DNA of 64,000 bases from Paractinoplanes rishiriensis (lineage in GTDB: Bacteria; Actinomycetota; Actinomycetes; Mycobacteriales; Micromonosporaceae): positions 186,001 to 250,000 of the forward strand of contig NZ_BOMV01000059.1 of NCBI RefSeq assembly GCF_016862375.1, in the 5' to 3' direction. The notes under the pieces were generated by a model. That model did not search any database. It was not told where the DNA came from and saw only the letters and a program-made list of their open reading frames with translations. A program made the translations under genes and the position numbers. Shown one piece after another: positions 44,936-54,400 of this stretch; the stretch's first letter is position 1; each line of letters begins with the position of its first letter.

Positions 44936-45934
44936 GTGGACGCTACCGCGATCAACGAATCCCGGCAGGCCCGGAGCGCGGCGTCGATCACGCTGGAGAA
45001 CGTCGGCAAGACCTACCCGGACGGCACCGTCGCGGTCGGCGACTTCGGCCTCGAGGTGGGCGCGGGCGAACTGGCCGTACTGATCGGACCGTCCGGCTGC
45101 GGCAAGTCCACGATCCTCCGGATGATCAATCGACTGATCGAGCCGACCGGCGGCCGGATCCTGATCGACGGCCAGAACATCCTGGAACGCGACCCGGTCG
45201 AACTGCGCCGGCACATCGGTTACGTGATCCAGAATGTGGGACTGTTCCCGCACCAGAACATCCGGACCAACGTCGGGACGGTGCCGCGGCTGCTCGGCTG
45301 GGACCGGGCCAGGATCGCGACCCGCTCCGACGAGCTGCTCGAACTGGTCGGCCTCGACCCGGCCCGGTTCGCCAAGCGCTACCCGCACGAGCTCTCCGGC
45401 GGCCAGCGGCAGCGCGTCGGGGTGGCCCGGGCGCTGGCCGCCGACCCGCTAGTGCTGCTGATGGACGAGCCGTTCTCGGCCGTCGACCCGATCGCCCGGG
45501 GCCGGCTCCAGGAGGAGTTCCTCCGGCTCCAGGCCACGGTCCGCAAGACGATCGTGCTGGTCACCCACGACATCGATGAGGCGGTCCGGCTGGGCGACCG
45601 GATCGCGGTGCTGGCCGAGGGCGGCAAACTGCTCCAGTACGCGCCGCCGGCCGACCTGCTCAGCCGGCCCGTCTCGGACACGGTGGCCGATTTCGTCGGT
45701 GCCGACCGGGGCATCCGGCGGCTGGCCGTGACGCCGGCCCGGGCGGCGGCCCGCCCGCTGAACGGTGATCAACCGACCGCGGACCGGCCGACCGTCGACG
45801 TGTCCGGCACGCTCTACGACGCGCTGGCGGTCATGCTGGCGGCCGGCGCCCCCGAGGTGCTGGTGCTCGAGGACGGCCGGCCGGTTGGCGTGATTCCGCG
45901 GACCGCCGTGTTCGGCGTACCGGATCCGGTGTGA
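44936..45934 (+). CDS. osmoprotectant-type ABC transporter ATPase
   Basis: A 332-aa ATPase of the OpuCA/ProV group. Walker A is GPSGCGKST, Q-loop YVIQNVGLFPHQN, signature LSGGQRQRVGVARALA, Walker B VLLMDEPFSAVDP, and H-loop VTHDIDEA. The C-terminal 70 residues hold one CBS-like motif (YDALAVMLAAGAPEVLVLEDGR), fewer than the two usual in OpuCA. The GTG at 44936 is preferred because GGAAGG lies 6 bp upstream. It is encoded on the opposite strand from its permeases, 2 bp apart. Confidence 0.93.
   Translation: MDATAINESRQARSAASITLENVGKTYPDGTVAVGDFGLEVGAGELAVLIGPSGCGKSTILRMINRLIEPTGGRILIDGQNILERDPVELRRHIGYVIQNVGLFPHQNIRTNVGTVPRLLGWDRARIATRSDELLELVGLDPARFAKRYPHELSGGQRQRVGVARALAADPLVLLMDEPFSAVDPIARGRLQEEFLRLQATVRKTIVLVTHDIDEAVRLGDRIAVLAEGGKLLQYAPPADLLSRPVSDTVADFVGADRGIRRLAVTPARAAARPLNGDQPTADRPTVDVSGTLYDALAVMLAAGAPEVLVLEDGRPVGVIPRTAVFGVPDPV
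44940..44945 (-). promoter_or_regulatory. -10 element for the permease operon inside the ATPase gene
   Basis: TAGCGT on the minus strand, 6 bp before the permease ATG at 44933. Confidence 0.4.
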
Positions 45935-45937
45935 AAG

Positions 45938-46429
45938 CTACCGCGTGCCGCGATAGCCGCCGAGGGTGGCAAGACCCACGATCCAACCCACGAAGAGGCC
46001 GTACGAGGCGCCGTTGCCGGCCGCCTGGAACGCGCCGAGCAGCGACGGGTTGGCCAGGAACAGCGTGGTGAGGAGCGCCGCGAAGCCACCGGCGAAGATG
46101 TAGGAGGCCCAGCCGGCGAAGAACTGGCTGATCGTGCCGCGGGCCCGGGCCAACTGCGAGCCGGGCAGCAGGAACAGGAAGAGCAGGGTCAGGACGACCA
46201 GCAGGATCGCCTTGAGGTCGCCGACGATGATCTCGCGCAGCGAGTCGCTGGAGTCGAACGACCAGCGCGGCCAGGTGAGCAGTCGCAGCCACCAGCCGCC
46301 GGCCGTGTTCGGGTTGGTGTTCTCGTTCGCCCAGTCGGCATACCAGGGGCTGCCGAAGACGAGAACCAGTATCAGTGCGGCAAGCGTGCCCGCACCGGGA
46401 GCGGACTTGTAACGGTTACCGAGAGCCAT
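45938..46429 (-). CDS. small integral membrane protein
   Basis: A 163-aa protein with four hydrophobic segments (TLAALILVLVFGSPWYADW, AILLVVLTLLFLFLLPGS, FAGWASYIFAGGFAALLTTL, LFVGWIVGLATLGGY). The loop after the first helix is rich in Asn and Trp (NENTNPNTAGGWWLRLLTWP). No known family or catalytic motif is seen. It ends 3 bp from the convergent ATPase gene and is possibly in one unit with the two genes upstream on the same strand. Confidence 0.72.
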   Translation of the reverse strand: MALGNRYKSAPGAGTLAALILVLVFGSPWYADWANENTNPNTAGGWWLRLLTWPRWSFDSSDSLREIIVGDLKAILLVVLTLLFLFLLPGSQLARARGTISQFFAGWASYIFAGGFAALLTTLFLANPSLLGAFQAAGNGASYGLFVGWIVGLATLGGYRGTR

Positions 46430-46477
46430 GCGCCGCTAGTTCCCAGCGCGGCGCTCTTTTCAAACGACGCCCGTAAA

Positions 46478-46765
46478 TCAGTGCTTTTGCAGGTAATCGA
46501 TGAACGCGGCCCGCAGCAGCGGCTCCTGCTCCCCGTACCCGCTGTGGCCCTCGAGTTCACGCCAGAGCGCGACTGCCTCGTCGATGGCCGGGCCGATCGA
46601 GTTGGGCGCGCCGTCCAGTTCGGCGGCGTCGTCGGCGTTGGGCAGGTGCTTGACCACCGACCAGAAGAACCCGATGTCCATGTGCCGGCGGGCCAGGGCG
46701 AAGGCGCGCTCGCGCAGCTCGTCGGTGGGCAGGGCGTCCAGCTCGGCGAAGCTCGGGGTGGTCAT
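46478..46765 (-). CDS. small acidic hypothetical protein
   Basis: A 95-aa soluble helical protein beginning TTPSFAELDALPTDELRERA with a central FFWSVVKHLPNADDAAELDG and a C-terminal LLRAAFIDYLQKH. TAGACT lies 7 bp before the ATG, giving leaderless spacing. Codon positions look coding. No family recognised; conservation in relatives would be expected from its regular helical pattern. Confidence 0.72.
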   Translation of the reverse strand: MTTPSFAELDALPTDELRERAFALARRHMDIGFFWSVVKHLPNADDAAELDGAPNSIGPAIDEAVALWRELEGHSGYGEQEPLLRAAFIDYLQKH

Positions 46766-46772
46766 GGCGGAA

Positions 46773-46778
46773 AGTCTA
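46773..46778 (-). promoter_or_regulatory. -10 element for the 95-aa protein gene (leaderless)
   Basis: TAGACT on the minus strand, 7 bp before the ATG at 46765. Confidence 0.4.
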
Positions 46779-46792
46779 TGCGGGCCGCCCGA

Positions 46793-48007
46793 TCAGCGGT
46801 TGGAACCCCACGGGCCGGCATCCCAGCGGTTCGGCGTGGTCGTGGTGGTGGTCGGCGACCAGCTCTCCAGGTCGGGGGTCCAGTTCGTCGCCGTGGTGGG
46901 CGCCGCGTTCCAGTCGTCGACCGTGGTGGCCGGGGTGAGCGGTTTCCCGTACGTCTCCACCAGGCGGGTCACGATCAAGCCGGCGCCGAAGACCGCCGCC
47001 GCCGTGGCGAACAGCGCGATCTCCAGGTCCTTGCGGTCCGACCAGTCCAGGAACAGGGTCAACGCGACCACCGCGAACAAAGTGCCAAAAATCCCACCCC
47101 GTCGCCCGTACGCGCTGGTGCCCGCGACCATGGCGAGGCCGAGCGCGATGCCGGTCCACTCCAGGCCGGTGCCCGGCACGATCGGGTCGGCCGACTGGGC
47201 GGCGAGCAGGAAGCCGGCCGCCACCGCGAAGACCGACGACAGGATCAGCGCGATCAGCACCGGCGCGACCGCGGCACCACCCCGGCGGTGGGCCGGGTCG
47301 CCGACCGGGCGCATCCGGCCCAGCCAGCGTCGGACCGGCGTGATGGTGCCCAGCGCGCCGCCGATCACGGCCAGCAGGGCGAAGCCGCCGAACAGGAAGA
47401 ACGCCTGGTCGGTGGGGTCGTAGCCGCCCTGCACGTCGACCGGTTCGAGGCGCAGCTGGATGTAGACGATGGCGCCGAGCGCGGCGGCCAGCGTGGCCGC
47501 CCAGCCGGGGATGTGCAGCACGAGGACGAGCAGGCCGATCGCCACCGCGCCGGCGGCCGCCACGATCAGGGCCGGTACCGCGGCCTTGACCAGGCCCTGG
47601 TCGCCCTGTTCGGCGTATTGCAGGGCGGCGGCCAGCGCGATCGGGCCGAGCGCGAGGTTGGGGACGCCGGCCCGCAGGGTGAGCCCGGCGCCGAGCGTGA
47701 GCAGGCCGATCGCGGCGCCGTTCACCAGCAGGTTGTCCAGGCCTGGTCGTTGCAGGCTGTCCGGATCCTGTTGCCAGAGGAGGAAGCCAAACGCCGCCGC
47801 GGCGAGCAGCAGTACCACCTCCCAGCCGAGGTGGATGCCGAGCCGGTCCCGGCCGTCGTCGACGCGCTGCGCGTCGGCCGCCTCGATGGCTTCCATCTCG
47901 TCGGCCCGGCGGCGCTGCTCGGCCGCGGCGAGCGAACTGGCCCGGTAGGCGGACGGTTCGGTTGGCTCGTCAGTCCGACGGTATGTCGTCGTGTCCTCGT
48001 ACGCCAT
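46793..48007 (-). CDS. polytopic membrane protein resembling an ABC sugar permease
   Basis: A 404-aa protein with an N-terminal cytoplasmic region of about 65 charged residues, eight to nine membrane helices, and a Thr/Pro/Trp-rich C-terminal tail. The segment AAIGLLTLGAGLTLRAGVPN, followed by LALGPIALAAALQY, resembles the conserved core of RbsC/BmpA-type permeases (BPD_transp_2), but no ATPase or binding protein is adjacent. It takes the position of Rv3604c in the mycobacterial order. Start ATG at 48007 follows GAGGAGG. Confidence 0.78.
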   Translation of the reverse strand: MAYEDTTTYRRTDEPTEPSAYRASSLAAAEQRRRADEMEAIEAADAQRVDDGRDRLGIHLGWEVVLLLAAAAFGFLLWQQDPDSLQRPGLDNLLVNGAAIGLLTLGAGLTLRAGVPNLALGPIALAAALQYAEQGDQGLVKAAVPALIVAAAGAVAIGLLVLVLHIPGWAATLAAALGAIVYIQLRLEPVDVQGGYDPTDQAFFLFGGFALLAVIGGALGTITPVRRWLGRMRPVGDPAHRRGGAAVAPVLIALILSSVFAVAAGFLLAAQSADPIVPGTGLEWTGIALGLAMVAGTSAYGRRGGIFGTLFAVVALTLFLDWSDRKDLEIALFATAAAVFGAGLIVTRLVETYGKPLTPATTVDDWNAAPTTATNWTPDLESWSPTTTTTTPNRWDAGPWGSNR

Positions 48008-48134
48008 GGTCAGCGCCTCCTCGTGTGCGTCTCCCGTGCGGTCGAGACGCACGCCGAAATCACCGGGCGCATGGCCCGCGCCCAGAGCATACGGATACGA
48101 GTCGGTCTCAGTTCAAGGCCGAAGTCGTGCTGGA

Positions 48135-48653
48135 TCAGCGTAGACCCGTCGGTCGACCGCTGTCGTTCTCGTCCTTCGACTTCGGTTGCTTCGGAATCCG
48201 GCACGAACGCTCCAGCCAGAGCGCCGCGCCGATCAGCGCGAGGGCAGCCACCAGGCCAACCACGGCGGTCGGCAGGTCGTCGCGCGCGGCCTGGGTCGGC
48301 TCCATCGCGAGCCACGAGAGCAGGCCGGCCGAGAACCCGGCGGAGATCGCGCCGACCAGGGACGACGCCTTGGCGAGCGCGACGTAGCGGGCGACCGCCA
48401 GCGGATCGACCGGGATGGTGCGGGGCCGGCGCTGGATCCGGTTGGCGGTGTTCTGCGCCAGCATGCCCTCGGCAATCGCCAGCACCACCAGCACGATCAC
48501 CGGCGACCAGGGCAGGTCGGGCAGCCGCGAGTAGGAGAAGCTGAGCAGCAGCCAGCCCAGCGCCGCCGCCGCAAGACCCGCGACGACCAGCACCGAGATG
48601 CTCGTCGGCCGCATCGACGGGTCCGATTTGGGCGCCTGCGGGTTACTGCTCAC
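48135..48653 (-). CDS. DUF3180 membrane protein
   Basis: A 172-aa protein with four hydrophobic helices (ISVLVVAGLAAAALGWLLLS, WSPVIVLVVLAIAEGML, ALAKASSLVGAISAGFSAGL, AVVGLVAALALIGAALWLE). The RPTSISVLVV start and the RYVALAKASSLVGA segment are typical of DUF3180, found after folK in actinobacteria (Rv3605c). Start GTG at 48653 overlaps the folK stop. Function unknown. Confidence 0.88.
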   Translation of the reverse strand: MSSNPQAPKSDPSMRPTSISVLVVAGLAAAALGWLLLSFSYSRLPDLPWSPVIVLVVLAIAEGMLAQNTANRIQRRPRTIPVDPLAVARYVALAKASSLVGAISAGFSAGLLSWLAMEPTQAARDDLPTAVVGLVAALALIGAALWLERSCRIPKQPKSKDENDSGRPTGLR

Positions 48654-49177
48654 CCAACCGACTCTAGCGGCAGGTCCGGGCGGGGGCTCATCGCCGCGAG
48701 GTCGTCGGCGAGGGCCGGCTCGTTCAGCAGGTCGGTGAGCCACCCGTGACCGGGCAGTTGCCCGTACGGCTGAATGTCGATCCACGGGCGCAGGACGAAC
48801 GCCCGCTCGTGCGCCCGCGGGTGCGGCAGGGTCAGTTCCGGGTCCTCGCTGAGCACCGGCTGGTCGTCGGCGTCCCACACCTCGATCACGTCGACGTCGA
48901 GGGTGCGCGGGCCGTACCGGCGTTCCGGGTCGCGCACCCGGCCGGCGGCGGCCTCGCAGGCCCGGGCCCGGGCCAGCCAGTCGTGCGGCGCGGCCCTCGG
49001 ATCCACGGCGAGGAGCACGGCATTGAGGTACGCCGGCTGGTCGGCGTCGCCCCACGGCGGGGTCTCGTAGACGCCGGACACCACCGCCACGCTCTCGCCG
49101 AGGAGCCGGACCGCCTGCTGGAGGTGCCGGTAGCGGTCGCCCTGGTTGCTGCCCAGGGCGAGCACCGCCCGGGTCAC
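48650..49177 (-). CDS. folK: 2-amino-4-hydroxy-6-hydroxymethyldihydropteridine pyrophosphokinase
   Basis: A 175-aa enzyme transferring pyrophosphate to the pterin in folate synthesis. Motifs: VLALGSNQGDRYRHLQQAV, VYETPPWGDADQPAYLNAVL, and RYGPRTLDVDVIEVWDADDQ (metal-binding Asp pair in DVDV), then LTLPHPRAHERAFVL. Start GTG at 49177 overlaps the folB stop. It follows folP-folB as in other actinobacteria. Confidence 0.95.
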   Translation of the reverse strand: MTRAVLALGSNQGDRYRHLQQAVRLLGESVAVVSGVYETPPWGDADQPAYLNAVLLAVDPRAAPHDWLARARACEAAAGRVRDPERRYGPRTLDVDVIEVWDADDQPVLSEDPELTLPHPRAHERAFVLRPWIDIQPYGQLPGHGWLTDLLNEPALADDLAAMSPRPDLPLESVG

Positions 49178-49536
49178 GACCGGCTCCGGGCCAGGGTGAC
49201 CGAGACGTCGGCGAACTCGTGCGCGATGGGTGCCTGCGGCTTGTGGACGGTCACCTCGGCGGCCATGACCCGATCGTCGGCAAGGCAAACATCGAGCAGG
49301 CGTACGGCGAGCGTCTCGAGCAGGTTGACCGGCTCGCCGGTGAGCACCGCCACCAGCCGCTCGGCCAGTTCCCCGTAGTGCACCGTGTCGGACACGTCGT
49401 CGCTGGCCGCGGCCTTGCTGACGTTGAGGTCCAGGCGTACGTCGACCACGAAATCCTGGCCGGCGGTCCGCTCGAAGTCGTAGACGCCGTGATGGCCCTT
49501 GGCGCGGAGTCCGGCCAGCGTGATCCGCCCGTTCAC
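49174..49536 (-). CDS. folB: dihydroneopterin aldolase
   Basis: A 120-aa enzyme splitting dihydroneopterin. The GLRAKGHHGVYDFERTAGQDF opening carries the catalytic Glu context, YGELAERLVAVL and NLLETLAVRL follow, and the catalytic Lys lies in VTVHKPQAPI. Start GTG at 49536 follows GAAGGA. Coupled to folK. Confidence 0.95.
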   Translation of the reverse strand: MNGRITLAGLRAKGHHGVYDFERTAGQDFVVDVRLDLNVSKAAASDDVSDTVHYGELAERLVAVLTGEPVNLLETLAVRLLDVCLADDRVMAAEVTVHKPQAPIAHEFADVSVTLARSRS

Positions 49537-49583
49537 GAGGTTCCTTCTCTCTCATTCACCCGTTACAGCCTGCCACCGGACGG

Positions 49584-50462
49584 TCAGGGTTTCGCGAGTC
49601 TCGGCGAACCCGTGGCGCGCCACACGGCCAGCGCGTCGACCGTGGCGGCGACGTCGTGCACACGTACCCCCCAGGCGCCGGCGGCAACCGCGAGCACCGA
49701 GGTCGCCAGGGTGGCGTCCGCGCGCCGGTCGACCGGGCGCGGAGTGCCGTCCGGGCCGGCCAGCAGGCGGCCCAGGTACGTCTTGAGGCTGGCGCCGAAG
49801 AGGACCGGAAAGCCGAGATCGACGAGGACGTCGAGGCGCCGGCTGAGCGCCCAGTTGTGCTCGGCGGTCTTGGCGAAGCCCAGGCCGGGGTCGAGAATGA
49901 TCTGTCCGGGGTCGACGCCGCCGGCGGTCGCGTTCTCGACCCGGGCCAGCAGCTCAGTGCACACCTCGGCCACCACGTCGCGGTAGACGGCCAGCTGGGC
50001 CATGTCGCGGGAGTGGCCGCGCCAGTGCATGAGGATCCATGGGCACCCGGCGTCCCGGGCCACCCCGGCCATCGCCGGGTCGGCCAGGCCGCCGGACACG
50101 TCGTTGATCACCGAGGCCCCCGCCGCCAGCGCCGCGGACGCCACCGCGGCCCGGGTGGTGTCGATGCTCATCGGCACGCCGGCCGCGGCCAGCCCGGAGA
50201 TCACCGGAACCACCCGGCTCACCTCGGTGGCGGCGTCCACCCGGGCGGCTCCGGGCCGGGTCGACTCGCCCCCGATGTCCACGATGTCCGCGCCGGCGCG
50301 GTACAGATCCATGCCATGTTCGATCGCGGCATCCACGTCGGTGTACCGGCCGCCGTCCGAGAAGGAGTCCGGCGTGACGTTCAGGATTCCCATCACGACC
50401 GGGTGATCTCGGCGAATAAGTTCCCCACCCGTGAGCTGCGCGTCTCTCGGCTTATCCGTCAC
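49584..50462 (-). CDS. folP: dihydropteroate synthase
   Basis: A 292-aa enzyme joining pterin pyrophosphate with p-aminobenzoate; the sulfonamide target. Motifs: MGILNVTPDSFSDGGRY, VDIGGESTRPGA, PMSIDTTRA, SVINDVSGG, LDPGLGFAKTAEHN and the C-terminal VRVHDV. The GTG at 50462 is chosen because TACCCT lies exactly 6 bp upstream (leaderless). The gene is divergent from the secretion-like operon; folE and ftsH, which neighbour it in mycobacteria, are not seen before that operon. Confidence 0.96.
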   Translation of the reverse strand: MTDKPRDAQLTGGELIRRDHPVVMGILNVTPDSFSDGGRYTDVDAAIEHGMDLYRAGADIVDIGGESTRPGAARVDAATEVSRVVPVISGLAAAGVPMSIDTTRAAVASAALAAGASVINDVSGGLADPAMAGVARDAGCPWILMHWRGHSRDMAQLAVYRDVVAEVCTELLARVENATAGGVDPGQIILDPGLGFAKTAEHNWALSRRLDVLVDLGFPVLFGASLKTYLGRLLAGPDGTPRPVDRRADATLATSVLAVAAGAWGVRVHDVAATVDALAVWRATGSPRLAKP

Positions 50463-50468
50463 GGGACG

Positions 50469-50474
50469 AGGGTA
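50469..50474 (-). promoter_or_regulatory. -10 element for the leaderless folP-folB-folK mRNA
   Basis: TACCCT on the minus strand with 6 bp to the GTG at 50462; it decides the start. Confidence 0.5.
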
Positions 50475-50559
50475 CGGCCCGGCTACTTGTCGCACGTGCG
50501 TACGATGGGTGGTAACTCATCTTCATACGCACCCTTACCTTGCGTAACGAATCAGGCGC

Positions 50560-50588
50560 TTGTAGCTAAGAAGTGCGGGCCGTACTCT
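50560..50588 (+). promoter_or_regulatory. promoter of the type IV secretion-like operon
   Basis: TTGTAG (50560-50565), 17-bp spacer, TACTCT (50583-50588). It would give a leader of about 160 nt before the first gene at 50757. Confidence 0.45.
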
Positions 50589-50756
50589 TCGGATCTGGGC
50601 ATCATTAAGGAACCGAAGAGAGCAGATGAGGATGGCAGTGCCCGAACGGCTCACTCGACGCGCTGAGCTGGAAGTAGCACGATATGGGCGTTGCCGTGCG
50701 GCTTCACCACTGCGACGTGTCCGGATCCCCCTAACCGGATACGGGGAGGTTTACCA

Positions 50757-51050
50757 ATGATCGCCACCGAGCTCGCCACGCAGGTCGTGACGGCGTTCCA
50801 CGAGGGAACGCTGGCCGCGCCCGAGCCCAAGGGCATCAACACCGAAGGCATCGTCACTTTCTTCGCCAGCAACATCGCACCCATCCTGCTCGCGGTGCTC
50901 GGCGTGATCTTCATCGGACGAGCCAGCCGCGGTGAGATCTCCAAGGTGCTGACCAGCTCGGCCATTGCCATCGTGGGCTTGGCCTTCATCGCGGGCGCGG
51001 CGACCCTGTTCTTCGTCGGCGACTACCTCATCGATCTGATCTTCAGCTGA
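50757..51050 (+). CDS. small two-helix membrane protein, VirB2/TrbC-like position
   Basis: A 97-aa protein with two hydrophobic helices (ASNIAPILLAVLGVIFIG and AIAIVGLAFIAGAATLFFVG), joined by a short basic loop (RASRGEISKVL). Size and topology match pilin-like VirB2/TrbC or PrgL-type subunits that open type IV secretion operons, though sequence identity is not evident. Start ATG at 50757 has GGGGAGG 7 bp upstream. It is first in the operon and ends one base before the next ATG (TGAGATG). Confidence 0.78.
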   Translation: MIATELATQVVTAFHEGTLAAPEPKGINTEGIVTFFASNIAPILLAVLGVIFIGRASRGEISKVLTSSAIAIVGLAFIAGAATLFFVGDYLIDLIFS

Positions 51051-51051
51051 G

Positions 51052-51414
51052 ATGCGGCTTCGTACCGACGACGACATCTATCGGGCGCGCTTGGTCTATC
51101 TGGGTCCGCCCGGATACACGCTGCCCATCCATCTGCCGTACGCGCAGTACGGGATGTTCGTCGCGCTGGTTCCCCTGTTCATGTTCCTGCACTACCTGAT
51201 CACGTTCGACTTCGACGCGTTCCCGGCCTGGGAGATCGCCCTGGCCATGGTGACCACGTCGTACGTGTTCCGGCATGTCGACCCCGACCGTCCGGCCCGG
51301 GTCGTCATCCGCACCGCGCTCACCGACTGGCGCCGCACCCGCGAGCCGGCCGTCGAGCAACGCGATCCGAGACTTGTCGCCACTCGCATCCGGGTTCGGG
51401 AGGAGTTGGTATGA
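51052..51414 (+). CDS. VirB3/TcpE-like membrane protein
   Basis: A 120-aa protein with two membrane segments (GMFVALVPLFMFLHYLIT and WEIALAMVTTSYVFRHV) and a basic cytoplasmic tail (PARVVIRTALTDWRRTREP). VirB3/TcpE/PrgI proteins have this size and topology and lie directly before the VirB4 ATPase gene, as here. Its TGA overlaps an ATG (ATGA at 51411-51414) that opens a 13-codon frame leading into the ATPase gene. Confidence 0.78.
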   Translation: MRLRTDDDIYRARLVYLGPPGYTLPIHLPYAQYGMFVALVPLFMFLHYLITFDFDAFPAWEIALAMVTTSYVFRHVDPDRPARVVIRTALTDWRRTREPAVEQRDPRLVATRIRVREELV

Positions 51415-51452
51415 CCAGTTTTGCCGTACTTTCCCCCGGAGCATGCGCATGA
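51411..51452 (+). CDS. possible 13-codon coupling peptide
   Basis: ATG at 51411 overlaps the previous stop (ATGA) and the frame MTSFAVLSPGACA ends in a TGA at 51450-51452 that overlaps the next gene's ATG (ATGA). The start-stop chain could keep ribosomes moving into the ATPase gene. It may be chance; no peptide function is proposed. Confidence 0.3.
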   Translation: MTSFAVLSPGACA

Positions 51453-54400
51453 GCGGAACCTCACCGCACGGGCATCCCCGCGCGGACGCGACGACGCCGG
51501 GCAGGCAGAGTAACGGAATGCGTTCGGACAACTACTCTTCGCCCGATTCCCTGGACGGCGCCGCCGAGGAATTCGTCGCCGCGCCGAGCCACGGCGCGGT
51601 GGGTGTTTTCCAGGCGCCGCAGCCGGTCCGCCCGCGCGGCGGCTCGGTGGACGCCACCTTGGACATCGACTCCCCCTTCCTGGACCTCTTCGGCGGCACC
51701 GCCGCACCCGCGGGCACGCCGGCTCCCCCGGCGAACGGCCCCTACCCGCCCGAGACCGATTGCGATCCGGACTTCGACTTCGGCTTCGACTTCGACGCGG
51801 ACCTGCCGCCCCAGAAATCCGCACCGACCTCCGCACCGCAGTCCTCCACGCCCCCGGCCGCCCCGGCATCAGCACCGCCGGCATCAGCACCGCCCGCTTC
51901 GGCGGGCCCGGCGCCGGCTCCGGCGCGCCCGATGTCGGCACCGCCCGCATCGGGACCGCCCGCGTCCGCACCGCCGGCATCCGGACCAGCCGCCTTCGGG
52001 TCGTCCGCCTCCGGGCCGCCTGCCTACGGGCCGCCTGCCTACGGGCCCACCTCCGGGCCGCCTGCCTACGGGCCCACCTCCGGGCCGCCTGCCTACGGGC
52101 CCGCCTCCGGGCCGCCCGCCCCCGGTCCAGCCGCCTTCGAGCCACCCGCCTCCGGGCCACCCGCTTCTGGACCGGCCGCTTTCGGACCGCCCGCATCTGG
52201 GCCGGCCGCATTCGGGCCACCAGTCGGGTCGTCCGCCTCCGGACCACCTGCCTCCGGACCACCCGCCTCCGTCCGGCCTGCCTCGGCACCGCCCGGTTCG
52301 GCTCGGCCCGCATCTGGGCCGCCCGCATCTGGGCCGCCCGCATCTGGGCCGCCCGCATCTGGGCCGCCCGCGTCCGGGCCGCCCGCGTCCGGGCCGCCCG
52401 CGTCCTCGCCGTACAACCGCGCCCCGGTCGGGCCGAAGGCCGACTTCTACCAGGACAATCCGGCGCCGGCGGAGGCCTGGCCGGACTTCGACGACTGGCC
52501 GGGGACGTCGTCGGTGACTCCCCCGGTGACCGGCGCACCCGAGCCGACGCCACCGGTGGCGACCCCGCCGCTGTGGCAGACCGTCGGCACCCGCCATCCC
52601 GGGCAGTCGGCCGTCCAGCCGTACGCCGCGCCACCGCAGGAGACCGAAGCGGAGGCGGCTGCTCTACCCGTACCGGCCACGGAAAAAGCACCCGCCAAGC
52701 GCAAGGAGAAGTCGCCGGCCAAGCGCAAGTCCAAGGAAAATCTGCCGGCACGGCAGCGCGGCAAGGACGTCAAGCCGGCGCCGCTGCGGCCGCACAAGCT
52801 CAAGTTCGGCGACCGCGACCCCGTCCTCGAGCTGGCCATCAGTGAGATCGCGGGGCACCTGACCTTCACCCAGAGCACGGTCACTGCCTGGTATTACCTG
52901 CCCGAGGTGCGCTGGGCCTTCCGGCCCGACGCCGAGCGCGAGGCGCTGCTCTCCGCGATCTCCGAGCAGTACGCGGGGCTGGCCGGGTTCCGCCTGCACC
53001 TGCGCCGCACCAACCGGCCGTTCCCGGCCGACGAGTGGGCGCGGACGGTCGACTCGTTCACCGCGAAGCCGCTGCCCGACGTGCACAATGCCACCTCCTG
53101 GTCGGACCACCTGGTCGCGGCGCAGCGGCACCTGCTGTCGGTCAACCACGCCGAGGGGCAGACCTACCTCGGCGTGACGTTCGCCCGACGGTCCCTGGGG
53201 GACACGTTCGCCGAGCGGGTGCTGCGCGCCTTCGGCCGGGGCACCTCCGACAACGAGCGGCGCAAGCTGGGCCGCACGGTCGAACAGTTCGACGAGGTGC
53301 TGAACGCGTTCGGCATGCGCGGGCGCCGGGTCGCCCCGGCCGAACTGGAATGGCTGATGTACCGCTCGGTGGCGCTGTGCATGGCGCCGCCCGCGCTGCT
53401 CTCGCCGATCACCAACGGGCACTGGGAGACCGGTGACCTGCTGGCGCTGACCGAGCAGGTGGAGCGCTACCGCACCCCGTACGGCTCCACGGTCAAGCTG
53501 GTCAACCGGATGAGCGGCGAGGAACGCCACGTCGCGGTGCTCTCGGTGGGCCGGATGGAGCCGCTGGAGATCCCCGAGAAGCACGAGCCGTGGCTGCACT
53601 TCCACGAGCGGCTGCCGTGGCCCATGGAGCTGTCCTCGCGGCTCGACATCCTCGGCTCCAACAGCTCGTTCAAGAACCTCGAACACCGGCTCCGGATGAT
53701 CCGCTCGCAGCAGCTGGACTACGCCGAGCACGGCATCGACGCACCGCCCGAGCTGGAACGACTCGCCAAGCGGGCCCTGGTGATCGGCGACGAGATGACC
53801 ACCGGCCTGCCGGTCGAGTCGGCCCGGGCGCACGGCTGGCACCGGATCGCGGTCGGCGGCTCCAGTCGCGAGGAATGCCTGGAACGCGCGCGCCGGCTCA
53901 TCCAGCTGTACTCCCGGGAGCTGCGCATCTCGCTGCAGCACCCGAAAAATCAGGACCAGCTGGCCCGCGAGTTCATCCCCGGCGAGCCGATCGCGAACAC
54001 CGGCTACGTGCGTCGCATGCCGGTCAAGCTGCTGGCCGCAGCACTGCCCCAGGCGGCCTCCACGGTGGGCGACCGGCGCGGCGACCTGATCGGGCGCACC
54101 TCGGGGACCTGCCGGCGCCCGGTCTTCCTCGACCTGCATTTTCCGATGGAGGTGCGGGAGAGGTCCGGTCTCGGGGTGTTCGTGGCCGAGCCGGGCGGCG
54201 GCAAGTCGACGCTGATGGGTGCGCTCGGCTACCTGAACGCCCGGCGTGGTGTCCAGGTGACCCTGCTCGACCCGTCGGGCCCGCTGGCGCGCCTGTGCCA
54301 GATGCCGGAGCTGCGCCCGTACAGCCGTGTTTTGAATTTGACCGGTTCGGAACAGGGCACACTGGCGCCCTACGCGTTGATCCCGACCCCGGTGCGCTCC

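Noticed and set aside
50463..50756. tRNA or small RNA gene upstream of the secretion-like operon
   Set aside because: No cloverleaf or T-loop pattern was found; only a promoter and a leader can be supported.
52316..52405. CRISPR-like array
   Set aside because: The 15-bp units are contiguous without spacers and are in-frame codons of the VirB4-like protein.
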